5,860 bases of DNA from contig DDAD01000157.1 of the NCBI GenBank assembly GCA_002333205.1, positions 170,623-176,482 on the forward strand. The letters are read 5' to 3'. The stretch comes from Pedobacter sp. UBA2067 (lineage in GTDB: Bacteria; Bacteroidota; Bacteroidia; Sphingobacteriales; Sphingobacteriaceae). The notes beneath the pieces are model-generated. The model searched no databases and was not told the origin of the DNA. It saw only the letters and a list, made by a program, of their open reading frames with translations. The position numbers were made by a program, and so were the translations under genes. Shown in pieces: positions 5,657 through 5,860 of the stretch. Position 1 is the stretch's first letter; each line of letters opens with the position of its first letter.

Positions 5657-5860
5657 AAAGAAAAGGTAAGCGGAACAATATAAGACACCCTAACTACCCT
5701 TCCTTTTAAACTACCGGGCGCCCAGCCTTTTGATGCCTTGATTACACGAATACCTTCCGCAGCGAAAGCAGGGTCAATGTCATTGATGGCATGTACATCA
5801 GTAATTTCCCCGTTTGGAAGAATTACAAATTTGATGTGTGCAACCCCCTGAATTTTTCGG
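5647..5860 (-). CDS. C-terminal end of a TonB-like (TonB C-terminal domain) protein, 5' part beyond the window
   Basis: The last 70 codons and the TAG stop (5649-5647) are visible; the start lies past the right edge. The residues read RKIQGVAHIKFVILPNGEIT, then DVHAINDIDPAFAAEGIRVI, then KASKGWAPGSLKGRVVRVSY and IVPLTFSLGY. This is the TonB C-terminal fold pattern: a beta strand with GxxxxxFxVxxxGxI, a helix of the 'dpaxxxEgixVik' type, the W-x-P-G turn (WAPG) and a final strand ending VPxxFxL. In family terms this domain contacts the TonB box of outer-membrane transporters and transmits proton-motive energy from ExbBD. Bacteroidota have many paralogues, and the same domain also occurs at the end of other envelope proteins (for example BlaR-type M56 peptidases), so the full architecture is unknown. 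It precedes ccsBA in the same direction at 128 bases. Confidence 0.85.
   Translation of the reverse strand, partial: RKIQGVAHIKFVILPNGEITDVHAINDIDPAFAAEGIRVIKASKGWAPGSLKGRVVRVSYIVPLTFSLGY

Overview
The window looks like chromosomal DNA of a Bacteroidota member, most likely the Sphingobacteriaceae (Pedobacter/Mucilaginibacter type). The reasons are moderate AT-richness, A-rich leaders with weak or absent Shine-Dalgarno sequences, a TTG-N20-TAnnTTTG promoter, and protein families typical of that phylum. These are an LruC-type lipoprotein, a long fused CcsB-CcsA cytochrome c synthase, a TonB-type C-terminal domain and a tiny PGQxKK lipoprotein. The genus assignment is an inference from overall resemblance.

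Layout. The left edge holds the N-terminal 134 residues of a secreted lipoprotein on the minus strand (1-403). A divergent intergenic region of 281 bases carries its likely promoter. On the plus strand follow an exported glycerophosphodiester phosphodiesterase (685-1677, GTG start), an intrinsic terminator (1736-1773) and a 55-codon lipoprotein gene (1836-2003). A convergent intergenic gap (2004-2227) contains a perfect 13-bp inverted repeat and an AT palindrome but no gene I can support. The right half is one 1096-codon minus-strand gene (2228-5518) for the fused ResB/CcsB plus CcsA system II cytochrome c synthase, with a histidine-rich linker between its halves. Upstream of it, after a 128-base gap with two hairpins, the last 70 codons of a TonB-like protein run off the right edge, also on the minus strand.

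How the genes relate. Every visible protein acts in or across the cell envelope: haem delivery and c-type cytochrome maturation (CcsBA), energy coupling to outer-membrane transporters (TonB-like), periplasmic glycerophosphodiester turnover, and two lipoproteins. They alternate in direction and are separated by leaders or terminators, so I see no operon except possibly TonB-like to ccsBA, and the 128-base gap argues against tight coupling. No cytochrome c, nitrite reductase (nrfAH) or oxidase gene is visible beside ccsBA.

Novelty. I do not see a clear undescribed system. The points most worth checking are the histidine-rich linker with an internal signal-like segment in CcsBA, the short PGQxKK lipoprotein, and the inverted repeats next to ccsBA.
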